Positions 42,600 to 50,706 of a stretch of 64,000 bases of DNA are shown here, in pieces; position 1 is the first letter of the stretch, and each line of letters opens with the position of its first letter. Made by a program: the position numbers and the translations under genes. The DNA lies in assembly GCF_001019615.1 (NCBI RefSeq), contig NZ_JNBQ01000001.1, positions 372,001 to 436,000 of the forward strand, given 5' to 3'. The DNA comes from Cellulosimicrobium funkei. Its GTDB lineage: Bacteria; Actinomycetota; Actinomycetes; Actinomycetales; Cellulomonadaceae. Under the pieces are notes generated by a model. The model did no database searches. It had not been told where the DNA came from and worked only from the letters and a program-made list of their open reading frames with translations.

Positions 42600-43592
42600 G
42601 TGACCGGCCCGGCGCCCGCCCCTGACCCGCGGACCTCGCGCGACGCGACGCCCCCGGGGACGGCGGCGCTGCTGCTGCGCCCGGTCGGCTACCTCGCGAT
42701 CGGGCTCGTGTGGACGGCGATCGGCCTGTTCGTCGTCGGCCTGTACCTCGCGGTCGCGGCGTACGGCCTGTTCGAGCCGCCCGCCGACCAGGAGCCGTGG
42801 GCGGAGCTCGTGGCCTCGCCCGGCGCCGTGCTGGGCCGGCTCGCCGTGCTCGCGCCGATCGTCGTCGTGCTCGCGGGGCCGGTCGCCTGGTACCTGTCGT
42901 GCGCGATCTGGCCGCTCGCGGCGCTGTCCTTCGTGTACGCCGGCCGTGCGCTGCGGCCGTCGTACCGGGGAGACCGGCTGTCCTTCACGAGCCACGCCGC
43001 GCCCGGCACCACGCTCGGGCCGCCCGTGCCCGGGCCGGTCGCGATGTCGCTCCAGCCCCAGCGGCGCTCACGGCTCACGGACACGCTCATGCGCTTCTAC
43101 GCGTGCGGCTGGAACCTGGACCTCCGCGAGCTCTGGCCCGCGGTCCCCGCGGGGATCGCGTGGGTGCTCGCGAGCACCGGGGCGTCGACGGCGCTGCCGT
43201 CGGGCTGGCGGGTCGGGCTCGTCGTGGCCGCGGTCCCGTTCGCGCTCTGGTCCGTGGTCGCGTTGCGCCGGGCCTGGACCTGGCGGTTCCACCGCGAGCG
43301 CGCTCGCCTGGCCGCACGGCGCCGGCTCGAGCGGCACGGCGACCAGTACCGGATCGACCCGCGCGTCGTCCGCACGCGCCCGCAGTCGCCCGAGCACCGG
43401 GCCGGTGTCGAGGCCGAGCGCGCCGAGGCGCGCGTCGCGCAGGACCGCCTGACGAGCCTCACGAGCGACGAGATCGGCGAGCGTCGCGAGGCCGTGCTCC
43501 GGGCGCGCCGCGAGCGTGAGGCGCGTGCGGCGCGGGAGGCTCGCAAGGCGGCGCGTCGGGACCGGCGGGGCGGGACGCCGTCGGACCGCTGA
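42600..43592 (+). CDS. Multi-pass membrane protein of unknown function
   Basis: 330 residues from a GTG 7 nt after the peptidase stop. Two long hydrophobic hairpins are at ~20-60 (VGYLAIGLVWTAIGLFVVGLYLAVAAYG) and ~75-115 (LAVLAPIVVVLAGPVAWYLSCAIWPLAALSFVYAG). A third pair lies at ~185-225. The last ~110 residues are highly charged (ARRRLERHGDQYRIDPRVVRTRPQSPEHR and Arg/Glu-rich helices) and cytosolic. No family recognised. The tight spacing suggests co-transcription with the peptidase. Confidence 0.7.
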   Translation: MTGPAPAPDPRTSRDATPPGTAALLLRPVGYLAIGLVWTAIGLFVVGLYLAVAAYGLFEPPADQEPWAELVASPGAVLGRLAVLAPIVVVLAGPVAWYLSCAIWPLAALSFVYAGRALRPSYRGDRLSFTSHAAPGTTLGPPVPGPVAMSLQPQRRSRLTDTLMRFYACGWNLDLRELWPAVPAGIAWVLASTGASTALPSGWRVGLVVAAVPFALWSVVALRRAWTWRFHRERARLAARRRLERHGDQYRIDPRVVRTRPQSPEHRAGVEAERAEARVAQDRLTSLTSDEIGERREAVLRARREREARAAREARKAARRDRRGGTPSDR

Positions 43593-43623
43593 GCCCGCCG
43601 CCCTGGGTTCCGACCGCCGGCGT

Positions 43624-44268
43624 TCAGGCGGCCTGCGGGCTGCCGCACTCCGCGCAGAACCTCGCGCCCGCGGCGTTCTGCGTGCCGCACTCGCGGCACG
43701 CGGCGACCCGGGCGAGGCGCTCGCCGCACTCGCCGCAGAACTTGCCGCCGTCGACCTTCGCGTCGCACGACGGGCACCGGGTGACCGCGGCCGTCCGCAC
43801 GTCCGCGCCGCCGACGAGGTCGGTCGTGCGGAGCTGCTCCTGGACCTGGTAGCGGCGGGCCTCGGCCTGGAGCTGCGCGAGCTCCTCCACCTGCTTCGGT
43901 GAGCAGCGCACGCACTGGCCGACCGCGTCGTTCCAGCAGACCTCGTGGCACATCCAGTCGCCGCACCCGTGGCACTGGCGGAAGGCGTCGCGCACCTCGC
44001 CGACGGCGGCGTCGAGCGCCTTGTCCTTCGCCGACGAGTTGGTCTGCCGGTCGGCGGCCCACGACCCCGCCGCGTACGACAGGTCGGCCACCTTGCCGCC
44101 GAAGAACCGGCCCGCCGCCTGGATGAGGCTGCTGCCCTTGGCGACCACGTCCGTCTGGTAGGCCGAGCGGTAGCCGTTGCCGCACCGCTCGCACCGGAAC
44201 TCGAACTGGTACCCACCGGCGTTCGACAGGTCGCGGACGTTGTCGGTGAAGGCGATGGGCGCACTCAT
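43624..44268 (-). CDS. Zinc-ribbon protein with four Cys clusters
   Basis: 214 residues from an ATG at 44268. CERC at 26-29; a central cluster CHGCGDWMCHEVC plus CVRC (99-122); two C-terminal zinc ribbons CPSC/CGEC (165-181) and CREC/CAEC (191-208). Between the first two lies a helical segment AAGRFFGGKVADLSYAAGSWAADRQ. Such proteins are often annotated as double zinc ribbon and may act as metal-dependent adaptors. The promoter carries a clear palindrome at the predicted transcription start. Confidence 0.75.
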   Translation of the reverse strand: MSAPIAFTDNVRDLSNAGGYQFEFRCERCGNGYRSAYQTDVVAKGSSLIQAAGRFFGGKVADLSYAAGSWAADRQTNSSAKDKALDAAVGEVRDAFRQCHGCGDWMCHEVCWNDAVGQCVRCSPKQVEELAQLQAEARRYQVQEQLRTTDLVGGADVRTAAVTRCPSCDAKVDGGKFCGECGERLARVAACRECGTQNAAGARFCAECGSPQAA

Positions 44269-44333
44269 GGCAGGGACCTCGGCAGGCTCGGGGGGTCGGC
44301 GTCCCCGCAGGCCAGGCCCGCGGGCGGGGGACG

Positions 44334-44364
44334 TCATGGGGATCCCATGACCGCAGCGATGCTA
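44334..44364 (-). promoter_or_regulatory. Promoter and operator-like palindrome of the zinc-ribbon gene
   Basis: Minus-strand -10 TAGCAT is at 44359-44364. A perfect palindrome with 7-bp arms, TCATGGG-GAT-CCCATGA, lies at 44334-44350 where transcription would begin, a usual repressor position. The leader to the ATG is about 80 nt. Confidence 0.5.
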
Positions 44365-44420
44365 CCCACGGACCCTCGTCGCCCGGGCGGATCACCCGGG
44401 TGAAATCGGGCATCCCGTGG

Positions 44421-45338
44421 TCAGGCGCGGACGAGCCGGAGCGGGGCGTCGGCGGTGCGGACCGTGACGGTCTGGCCCCACGAGGCGACGAGGCGGTCGT
44501 CCTCCATGCCGTCGCCGAACACGACGAGCCGGTCCGAGGCGACGGTGAGGGCGACGTCCGCGCCGTCGTCCACGACGCCCTCCGTGAGCGTGGCGCCCGT
44601 CGCGGGCGACGGCCATGCCTCGCGCACGAACCAGCCGAGCCGGTGCTCGGTGCGCCCCGGCGCCGGGCGGCCGCCGCGGTCGTGCGCGAGCGACGCCCAC
44701 CAGCCCGTCGCGCCGGTCCCCGTGGCGACGAGCACTCCCGACGACGACTGCCGCTCCTCGCCCGCCGCGCACCGGAGCGTGTAGCGCGCGCTCTGGTGGC
44801 TCGGGTGCCCGACGAACACCTCGTTGAGCGCCGTGAGGTGCTGCCCGTCGTCGAGTTCGGCGCGCACCATGGTCAGCGCGTCGACGGGCAGGACCGCCGC
44901 GGGGTCGGGCGCGCCCGTGGCGACGTCGGCTCCGAGCCCGCTCAGGAGCGAGGTCGCCGCCCGCACCGAGTGCCGCACGAGCACCCCGGCGTTGACCCCG
45001 GGCTCGGGGTCGACGCCCAGCACGGGCTGCCCGAGCAGGTACTTCGCGACGTTCGCGACGAGGCCGTCCTGCCCGACGACGACCACGACGTCCTCCGGCG
45101 CGAGGAGGAACCGCGACAGGTCGGCGCGCTCGACGTCCGCGCGGGCCCAGCCGTCGGGCACCGCGGCCGCGACCGCCGCGCGGGCCGCGGTGAGCGCGTC
45201 GTGCCGAGACTGCACCTCGCCGAGCGACCGGCCCCGCGAGCGGAGGAAGAACTCCGCCTGACCGCGCGTGCCGTGCCGGTCGAGGAGCTCGTCGAGCTCG
45301 GTCCGCCGGTGCACGACGACGGCGCGTCGCCGCAGCAC
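44421..45338 (-). CDS. NAD-kinase-like protein (diverged active site)
   Basis: 305 residues from a GTG 2 nt after the SPFH stop. NAD-kinase fold landmarks in order: VVVVVGQDGLVANVAKYLLGQPVLGVDPEPGVNAGVL, where GQDG (89-92) replaces the GGDGT phosphate-binding motif; TALNEVFVGHPSHQSARYTL with LNE at 171-173; and SSSGVLVATGTGATGW (198-213) in place of the usual SGV...TPTGSTAY. The Asn-Glu pair is kept, but the other two motifs are altered, so it may bind NAD(H) or another nucleotide without being the housekeeping kinase. It is co-transcribed with an SPFH gene and lies next to an NrtR-like regulator, which supports a link to NAD metabolism. Confidence 0.72.
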   Translation of the reverse strand: MLRRRAVVVHRRTELDELLDRHGTRGQAEFFLRSRGRSLGEVQSRHDALTAARAAVAAAVPDGWARADVERADLSRFLLAPEDVVVVVGQDGLVANVAKYLLGQPVLGVDPEPGVNAGVLVRHSVRAATSLLSGLGADVATGAPDPAAVLPVDALTMVRAELDDGQHLTALNEVFVGHPSHQSARYTLRCAAGEERQSSSGVLVATGTGATGWWASLAHDRGGRPAPGRTEHRLGWFVREAWPSPATGATLTEGVVDDGADVALTVASDRLVVFGDGMEDDRLVASWGQTVTVRTADAPLRLVRA

Positions 45339-45340
45339 CG

Positions 45341-46363
45341 TCAGGCCGCCTTCCCGGTGGTGCCCGCCGTGGCGCCGAGCAGCGAGCCCAGCACACCCGT
45401 GAGGAGGTCGGGGGTGATGGTGAGGTTCTGGACGTCGGGGAGCGAGCCCGCCGCCTCGCGGACCGCGAGGGCGAGGAGGGTGCCCTGGCCGGCGCTCGCC
45501 CAGACGTCCATGCGCGCCTGCTCGGCGGCGGCCTCGGCCGCGCCGACGACGCGCACCTGCTCGGCCTTCGCGTCGGTCGCGAGCTGCGCGCGCTCAGCGG
45601 TCGCGCGGGCGTCGACCAGCGCGGCGGCGGCCTTCTCCTCCGCCTCGCGCCGGGCGTTCGCGCCCTCCTGGGCGACGAGGCGCTCGCGGCGGGTCGCGAG
45701 CTCGATCGTGCTCGCCAGCTCGTTCTCCGCGATCGCGCGCTCGCGCTCGACGGCGAGGGCCCGGCGCTCGTACGTCGCGCGGTCGGCCTCGGCCTGCACC
45801 CGCTCGCGCGCCGGCGTCTGGAGGGCGCGCTCGACGTCCTTCTCGGGCCGGACGGCGAGCACCTGGACGCCGATGACGGCGATCCCGGTCGCGGCGAGGC
45901 GCGGGTCCGTGGTCAGCGCCTCGGCGAGCACGTCGCGCACGCGGGGCACACCGGCCGTCAGGGCGTCGGCGAGGGGCATCGCGGCGAGCGCGTCGGCGGC
46001 GCGGCTCTGCGCGAGCCGTCCGACGATGCTCGTCACCTGGTCCCGGCCCGCGGTGCTCGTCTCTCCGCTGCCCGGGTCGACGGCGAAGTCGAGGCGCTGC
46101 GAGACGGTCACGGGGTCGGCGAACCGGTACGTGACGCCGGCCTGGACGGTGACGTCCTGGTGGTCGGCGGTCACGGCGTGGAAGAAGACGGGCAGCTCCT
46201 GGTCGTCGACGGGGACCTCCGAGAGGACCGACGTCGTCGGGCGGAACCAGAACGCCTGCCCGACGCCCTCGTGCGCGACGCGCCCGCGGCGCAGGTGCAC
46301 GACGTGCCCGGTGGGGCTGCCGAGGAAGTGCCGGGTCCACGGGTAGGTGCGGATGGTGGCCAT
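45341..46363 (-). CDS. SPFH/Band-7 domain protein
   Basis: 340 residues. The SPFH domain spans ~30-200: GHVVHLRRGRVAHEGVGQAFWFRP, VQAGVTYRFADPVTVSQRLDF, RDQVTSIVGRLAQSRAADALAAM, and AATGIAVIGVQVLAVRPEKDVERALQTP. A long Ala/Glu/Arg coiled coil (200-295) follows, as in flotillin and stomatin relatives. No N-terminal membrane helix is evident, so it may be cytosolic or peripherally membrane-bound and oligomeric. The ATG follows CGGAGACGACC. Operator-like sites at its promoter tie its expression to the divergent NrtR-like regulator. Confidence 0.85.
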   Translation of the reverse strand: MATIRTYPWTRHFLGSPTGHVVHLRRGRVAHEGVGQAFWFRPTTSVLSEVPVDDQELPVFFHAVTADHQDVTVQAGVTYRFADPVTVSQRLDFAVDPGSGETSTAGRDQVTSIVGRLAQSRAADALAAMPLADALTAGVPRVRDVLAEALTTDPRLAATGIAVIGVQVLAVRPEKDVERALQTPARERVQAEADRATYERRALAVERERAIAENELASTIELATRRERLVAQEGANARREAEEKAAAALVDARATAERAQLATDAKAEQVRVVGAAEAAAEQARMDVWASAGQGTLLALAVREAAGSLPDVQNLTITPDLLTGVLGSLLGATAGTTGKAA

Positions 46364-46378
46364 GGTCGTCTCCGATCG

Positions 46379-46407
46379 TTGTCGTCACTCTGACGATAAT
46401 GACGCTA
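46379..46407 (-). promoter_or_regulatory. SPFH operon promoter with NrtR-like operator 1
   Basis: The palindrome TCGTCA-CTC-TGACGA lies at 46382-46396, continuing into TAATG. Minus-strand -10 TAGCGT is at 46402-46407, so the operator covers the predicted start of the SPFH message. The same layout recurs at 46421-46442. Confidence 0.6.
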
Positions 46408-46420
46408 GACCGGCGGAGAT

Positions 46421-46452
46421 TTCTCGTCAACCTGACATCAATGTGCGACGAT
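46421..46452 (+). promoter_or_regulatory. NrtR-like operator 2 and leaderless -10 of the regulator
   Basis: TCGTCA-ACC-TGACATCAATG (46424-46442) repeats operator 1 at 42 bp, four helical turns. Shared pattern: TCGTCA, 3 nt, TGAC, 3 nt, AATG. It lies directly upstream of GACGAT (46447-46452), which is 6 nt before the ATG at 46459, so a bound protein would block the regulator's own promoter. Confidence 0.55.
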
Positions 46453-46458
46453 GGCCGC

Positions 46459-47310
46459 ATGACGCCGTCCGCGAGCCCGACGCCCGACGTCCCGCCGACC
46501 GCCGCGCTGCTGCCCGTCACGGTCGACGTCGTCGCGCTCACGGTCCGCGACGACGCCCTGCACGTGCTGCTCGTCGAGCGCGGCATCGAGCCGTTCCACG
46601 GCGCGCTCGCGCTCCCGGGCGGGTTCGTGCTGCCGCGGGAGGGGCTCGCCCGGGCGGCTCGGCGCGAGCTCGCGGAGGAGACCGGCGTCCGCCCGCCCGG
46701 TCACCTGGAGCAGCTCCGCACCTACGGGCCGCTCGACCGCGACCCGCGCGGGCCGGTCCTCTCCGTCGCCTACCTCCTGCTCGCGCCGGAGTTCGGCGTC
46801 GTCCACGCGGGGTCGGACGCCGGGGGAGCGGCCTGGTACCCCGTCGAGCCCTTGCTCGGGGCGGTCCCGGGCGGGCCGACGGCGTCGGGCGACCGGGCGC
46901 CGTCGGGCACGGGCCTCGCGTTCGACCACGCGCGGATCCTCGCCGACGGCGTCGAGCGCGCCCGCGCCAAGCTCGAGTACTCGGCGCTCGCGACGGCGTT
47001 CTGCCCGCCCGAGTTCACCGTCGCCGACCTGCGGCGCGTCTACGAGGCGGTGTGGGGCGTGCGCCTCGACCCGCGCAACTTCTCGCGCAAGGCCACGACC
47101 ACCCCGGGCTTCCTCGAGGACACCGGCCGCACGACGTCGGGCGGCGCCGGCCGCCCCGCGGCCCTCTACCGCGCCGCGCCGAACCCGGGGTCCCTCCCCA
47201 CGACCGGCCGCGCCTGGGGAGCGACCCCGGGTTCGGCAGGGGACCCGGACCTCGCGCCCGCGAGCGTGCCCGCCGTCCTCGACCCGCCGCTCATGCGTCC
47301 GCGACGCTGA
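46459..47310 (+). CDS. NrtR-like Nudix/winged-helix regulator
   Basis: 283 residues. N-terminal Nudix domain: VDVVALTVRDDALHVLLVERGIEPFHGALALPGGFV, with a complete Nudix box GX5EX7REUXEEXGU at residues 55-77 (ending RRELAEETGV). The C-terminal winged helix is LEYSALATAFCPPEFTVADLRRVYEAVWGVRLDPRNFSRKA, the NrtR signature. NrtR represses NAD-biosynthesis genes and is released by ADP-ribose. The intact box means residual hydrolase activity is possible. The start was placed by the leaderless -10. The last ~45 codons are encoded by a palindromic repeat element and read as low-complexity (NPGSLPTTGRAWGATPGSAG), which is probably a late extension of the gene. Confidence 0.82.
   Translation: MTPSASPTPDVPPTAALLPVTVDVVALTVRDDALHVLLVERGIEPFHGALALPGGFVLPREGLARAARRELAEETGVRPPGHLEQLRTYGPLDRDPRGPVLSVAYLLLAPEFGVVHAGSDAGGAAWYPVEPLLGAVPGGPTASGDRAPSGTGLAFDHARILADGVERARAKLEYSALATAFCPPEFTVADLRRVYEAVWGVRLDPRNFSRKATTTPGFLEDTGRTTSGGAGRPAALYRAAPNPGSLPTTGRAWGATPGSAGDPDLAPASVPAVLDPPLMRPRR
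47178..47237. repeat. Long palindromic element, copy B
   Basis: Arms 47178-47200 and 47215-47237 are 23 bp with one mismatch; loop 14 nt. The arm starts GCCGAACCCGGG as in copy A (24885-24948), and including flanks the two copies agree at most of 26 positions. This copy lies inside the 3' coding end of the NrtR-like gene. Confidence 0.65.
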
Positions 47311-47365
47311 CCGCCGCGGCGCGGGCCGGGGGAGAACTCCCCCTCGACAGCGGCGTCGGGCTGAG

Positions 47366-47371
47366 TACGCT
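47366..47371 (+). promoter_or_regulatory. Leaderless -10 (TACGCT)
   Basis: TACGCT with a 7-nt gap to the ATG at 47379. A weak hairpin (GGGGGAG/CTCCCCC, 47328-47343) just upstream may end the previous message. Confidence 0.5.
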
Positions 47372-47378
47372 CGCGCGC

Positions 47379-49133
47379 ATGTCGACCTACAGCTACTGGC
47401 GCAGCGACCAGGGCAACATGCAGGCCCTCTCGGACGAGCTCGCCGCGCAGGCCGCGATGGCGCGGTCGCGGGAGGCGTCGCTCAACCGACGGCTGCGCTC
47501 GCTCGAAGGTGACCTGTCGAGCCGCGTGGAGGTGCTCACACGCCTCGTCAACGCGCTCATCGAGCTGGGCGAGGTGCGCGAGGAGCTCGCGCTGTTCACC
47601 CCCGCCCGACGCGCCCGGGACGCGGCGCGCGCCCTGACGCGCGCGGTCGTGGCGGGGGAGGGCGACGTGTCGCACCTGCGCCGGTCGCCCGACCTGGCCG
47701 ACGTGCCCGGCTACTGGCTCGTCCCCGCGGCGCTCGCCGTCGCCGAGCTCCCCGCGGGCCGGCTCGACGCGGAGGCGGCGCAGGAGGCGCTGCTGCGCGA
47801 CCGTCGTCGGGCCGCGACGTACCTCGTCGCGGTGTGCGCGCTCGTCGGGCAGCCCGGTCTCGCGCGCGAGTGGACGCCCGGGGTGCTCGACGCCCCCGTC
47901 CTGCCGGCGGCCGGCTGGGGCAGCGCCGACGGAGCGCCGGAGGCGGGGCCGGAACGCCCCGGCGAGGCGCCGGACGAGGTCCTCGTGACGACCGCCGAGC
48001 GGGCGCTGTGGCGCGCGGCGGCCGCGGGCCACCTCGGGGACGACGGCGTCGCGGTCGTCCGCGCGGCGCTCGCCGAGCGCGTGGCCCTGCTCGACGACGA
48101 CGCGCACGCCCGCTGGCGCGCCCGGCTCCTCGAGGCGGCGCCCGCGCTCCCCGCGAGCGGGGACGACTGGGGCTCGCCCGAGGCCGGGGCCCCCGACGGG
48201 TCCGGCACGCGTCGCCGGGCCGCGGCGCCCGACGCCCTGCCGCTGCTGCGGTCCTGGACCGCGTGGTCGCGGGCCGTCGTCGCCGGGGAGATCGCCCTGG
48301 CCGCGGCGGCACGCGGTCCGCTCGCGCTCGGGGCGTCGTCGTCGGTCACCACGGGCGACACGGGCACGGTGCCCGGCACCGCCGCGACGCCGAGCGGCGC
48401 ACCAGCCCCGGGCGCGGCGCTGCTGCGGGTCGTCGGGTCGCTCGTGAACGAGGGGGCCCCCGTCGAGCGTGGCCTCCTCGAGCGCGCGGAGCTGCTGGCC
48501 GACCGCGTGGGCCGCGCGCCCGAGGACGACGGCCCGGAGTGGGACGCGTCCGCGGGGGCGCTCGTCGACCTGCTCGTCGACGACGCGCGCGGCACCGACC
48601 CGGGGCTCGCGGCGCTCGCGGCACCGCTGCTCGTCGACGACCTGCGCGTCGCGAGCCACGCGCGCGCCTCCGAGCTCGCGGCGACCCCGGCGCCGTCGCG
48701 CGCGCTGCGCCTCGCCGGCCGGACCGTCACCGTCACGCCGGCCGACGACGGTGCGGCGCTCGCCGCGACGGCGCGGTCGGAGCTCCTGGCGCGCCCCGTC
48801 GACGGGGTGTCGTGGGGCGTCGTCGGCGGGGTCGGGGCGATCGCGGTGGTGGCGCTCGTGCTCGGCATCGCGGTCGCGCCGGCCTGGTTCGCGGTGACCG
48901 TCGTCGCGGGCGTGGTCGCCGCGTGGCAGTGGTTCTCGGGCGAGCAGCGCGCACGGGACCAGCGCGCGGCCGCGCGGTCGAGCGCGGAGCGGTTCGACGC
49001 CGAGCTGGCCGAGGCGCGCACCGCCGTCGCGGCGGAGGCGGAGCGTGCGCGGACGCAGCGCGAGGCGGTCGCGACCGTCGTCGACGACCTCGACGACGCC
49101 CTCGCCGACCTGGGCGCGCCGACCCCCGCCTGA
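47379..49133 (+). CDS. Coiled-coil membrane protein of unknown function
   Basis: 584 residues. N-terminal helical segment (MSTYSYWRSDQGNMQALSDELAAQAAMARSREASLNRRL) with heptad-like spacing. A long Ala/Arg-rich helical middle resembles a TPR- or alpha-solenoid-like region. One or two transmembrane helices lie at ~485-530 (WGVVGGVGAIAVVALVLGIAVAPAWFAVTVVAGVVAAWQW). The C-terminal coiled coil runs from SGEQRARDQRAAARSSAERF to the end. No known domain recognised. Possibly an envelope or division-related scaffold; this is a guess. Confidence 0.65.
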   Translation: MSTYSYWRSDQGNMQALSDELAAQAAMARSREASLNRRLRSLEGDLSSRVEVLTRLVNALIELGEVREELALFTPARRARDAARALTRAVVAGEGDVSHLRRSPDLADVPGYWLVPAALAVAELPAGRLDAEAAQEALLRDRRRAATYLVAVCALVGQPGLAREWTPGVLDAPVLPAAGWGSADGAPEAGPERPGEAPDEVLVTTAERALWRAAAAGHLGDDGVAVVRAALAERVALLDDDAHARWRARLLEAAPALPASGDDWGSPEAGAPDGSGTRRRAAAPDALPLLRSWTAWSRAVVAGEIALAAAARGPLALGASSSVTTGDTGTVPGTAATPSGAPAPGAALLRVVGSLVNEGAPVERGLLERAELLADRVGRAPEDDGPEWDASAGALVDLLVDDARGTDPGLAALAAPLLVDDLRVASHARASELAATPAPSRALRLAGRTVTVTPADDGAALAATARSELLARPVDGVSWGVVGGVGAIAVVALVLGIAVAPAWFAVTVVAGVVAAWQWFSGEQRARDQRAAARSSAERFDAELAEARTAVAAEAERARTQREAVATVVDDLDDALADLGAPTPA

Positions 49134-49293
49134 CGCGAGCGACCCGGGCGGTCCGGGTCCCCTCCGAGCCGCGTCCGCCGCCCCGCCCGCCACCCGTCAG
49201 GAGGGCCCGCCAGGGCCGGACCGCCCGTGCCCGCGGGCCGTCCGGCCCTGCTCGGCACCTGCTCGACCAGACACCCGTCGGGCGTTCGAACGG

Positions 49294-49326
49294 CGGCTTC
49301 GAACACCGGATGAACTGTCGGTGAAC
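49294..49326 (-). promoter_or_regulatory. PHO-box-like triple repeat upstream of pit
   Basis: On the minus strand three contiguous 11-bp units read GTTCACCGACA (49326-49316), GTTCATCCGGT (49315-49305) and GTTCGAAGCCG (49304-49294). The spacing and the GTTCA core match actinobacterial PhoP boxes. It lies 53 nt before the pit ATG, in a 246-bp gap with no gene. Confidence 0.6.
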
Positions 49327-49379
49327 AGTGGCAGAAGAATCCACAGGATGGTCGAGCGGGCTCCGGGGATGACCCCACC

Positions 49380-50681
49380 ATGGACGACGTGACCGAGACG
49401 CTCCTGCTGGTGCTCGTCGTCGTGACCGCACTGGCCTTCGACTTCACCAACGGCTTCCACGACACGGGCAACGCGATGGCCACGTCCATCGCCACCAAGG
49501 CCCTCAAGCCCAAGACCGCCGTCGCCCTCTCCGCCGTCCTCAACATGGTCGGGGCGTTCCTCTCCCTGGCCGTCGCGGCGACCATCGCGAAGGGTCTGGT
49601 CGACGCCAACGTCATCACCCTCGAGGTCGTCCTCGCGGGGCTCGTGGGCGGCATCACCTGGAACCTCCTGACCTGGTTGCTCGGCATCCCGTCGAGCTCG
49701 TCGCACGCCCTCATCGGCGGCGTCGTGGGCTCGGTGCTCGCGGCCGTCGGCACGCAGGGCGTCATCTGGAGCGGCGTCGCCGCGAAGGTGCTCATCCCCG
49801 CGCTGCTCGCCCCGCTCGTCGCGGTGGGCGTCGCGAGCGTCGGCACCTGGGCGGTCGCCCGCCTCACGCGCGACGTCCCCGAGGACGTCTCGACCCGGGC
49901 GTTCCGCTGGGGCCAGGTCGGCTCGGCCTCGCTCGTCTCGCTCGCGCACGGCACCAACGACGCGCAGAAGTCGATGGGCATCATCCTGCTCGCGCTCATC
50001 GCGGCGGGCGCCGTCCCGGCGGACTCGGGCGTGCCGTTCTGGGTGATCCTCGCCTGCGCGTCCTTCATGGCGCTCGGCACGTACCTGGGCGGCTGGCGCA
50101 TCATCCGCACGCTCGGCAAGGGCCTCGTCGAGATCGACACCCGCCAGGGCATGGCCGCCGAGACGTCGTCCGCGGCCGTCATCCTCATGTCCGGCCTGTT
50201 CGGCTACTCGCTCTCGACGACGCACGTCGCGACCGGCTCGATCCTCGGCTCGGGCGTCGGGATGCCGGGCGCCAAGGTCCGCTGGGGCGTCGCGGGGCGC
50301 ATGCTCGCCGCGTGGGGCCTGACGCTCCCGGCCGCCGGGCTCGTCGGCGCGGCCTGCTACGGCATCCAGCACGGGATCGGCGGCACGGCCGGCACGGTCG
50401 TGGTGTTCGCCATCCTCGTCGCGACGTCCGTCGCCATCTGGGTCGCCTCGCGCCGCAAGCCCGTGGACCACAACAACGTCAACGACGCCTGGGAGGAGGG
50501 CGCCGTGGACGCCGGGCTCGAGACCGAGGTCGTCGAGGCGCGCGAGGCCGCGCTGGAGCGCCGCCTCGACGCGGCAGACCCGTTCGCCGACGCGGAGCCG
50601 CAGGCCGCCGCGTCGCCCGTGCCCCCCTCGGGCGCACCCACCGTGACCCCGACCGCCGCGCGCCAGCGCGCGAGCGTCTGA
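49380..50681 (+). CDS. pit: Inorganic phosphate transporter, PiT family
   Basis: 433 residues. Two family repeats are visible: ALAFDFTNGFHDTGNAMATSIATKALKP near the N-terminus and SLVSLAHGTNDAQKSMGIILLAL in the second half, plus LTWLLGIPSSSSHALIGG and SGLFGYSLSTTHVATGSILGSG. About ten transmembrane helices. It imports phosphate (as metal-phosphate) with protons. A ~60-residue acidic cytosolic tail follows. Likely under PhoP control, from the upstream boxes. Confidence 0.93.
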   Translation: MDDVTETLLLVLVVVTALAFDFTNGFHDTGNAMATSIATKALKPKTAVALSAVLNMVGAFLSLAVAATIAKGLVDANVITLEVVLAGLVGGITWNLLTWLLGIPSSSSHALIGGVVGSVLAAVGTQGVIWSGVAAKVLIPALLAPLVAVGVASVGTWAVARLTRDVPEDVSTRAFRWGQVGSASLVSLAHGTNDAQKSMGIILLALIAAGAVPADSGVPFWVILACASFMALGTYLGGWRIIRTLGKGLVEIDTRQGMAAETSSAAVILMSGLFGYSLSTTHVATGSILGSGVGMPGAKVRWGVAGRMLAAWGLTLPAAGLVGAACYGIQHGIGGTAGTVVVFAILVATSVAIWVASRRKPVDHNNVNDAWEEGAVDAGLETEVVEAREAALERRLDAADPFADAEPQAAASPVPPSGAPTVTPTAARQRASV

Positions 50682-50706
50682 CCCCGGCAGCCCGGAGGAG
50701 AGAACC

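Noticed and set aside
44421-45338. Annotation as the housekeeping NAD kinase
   Set aside because: The GGDGT and TPTGSTAY motifs are changed, so only NAD-kinase-like is supported.
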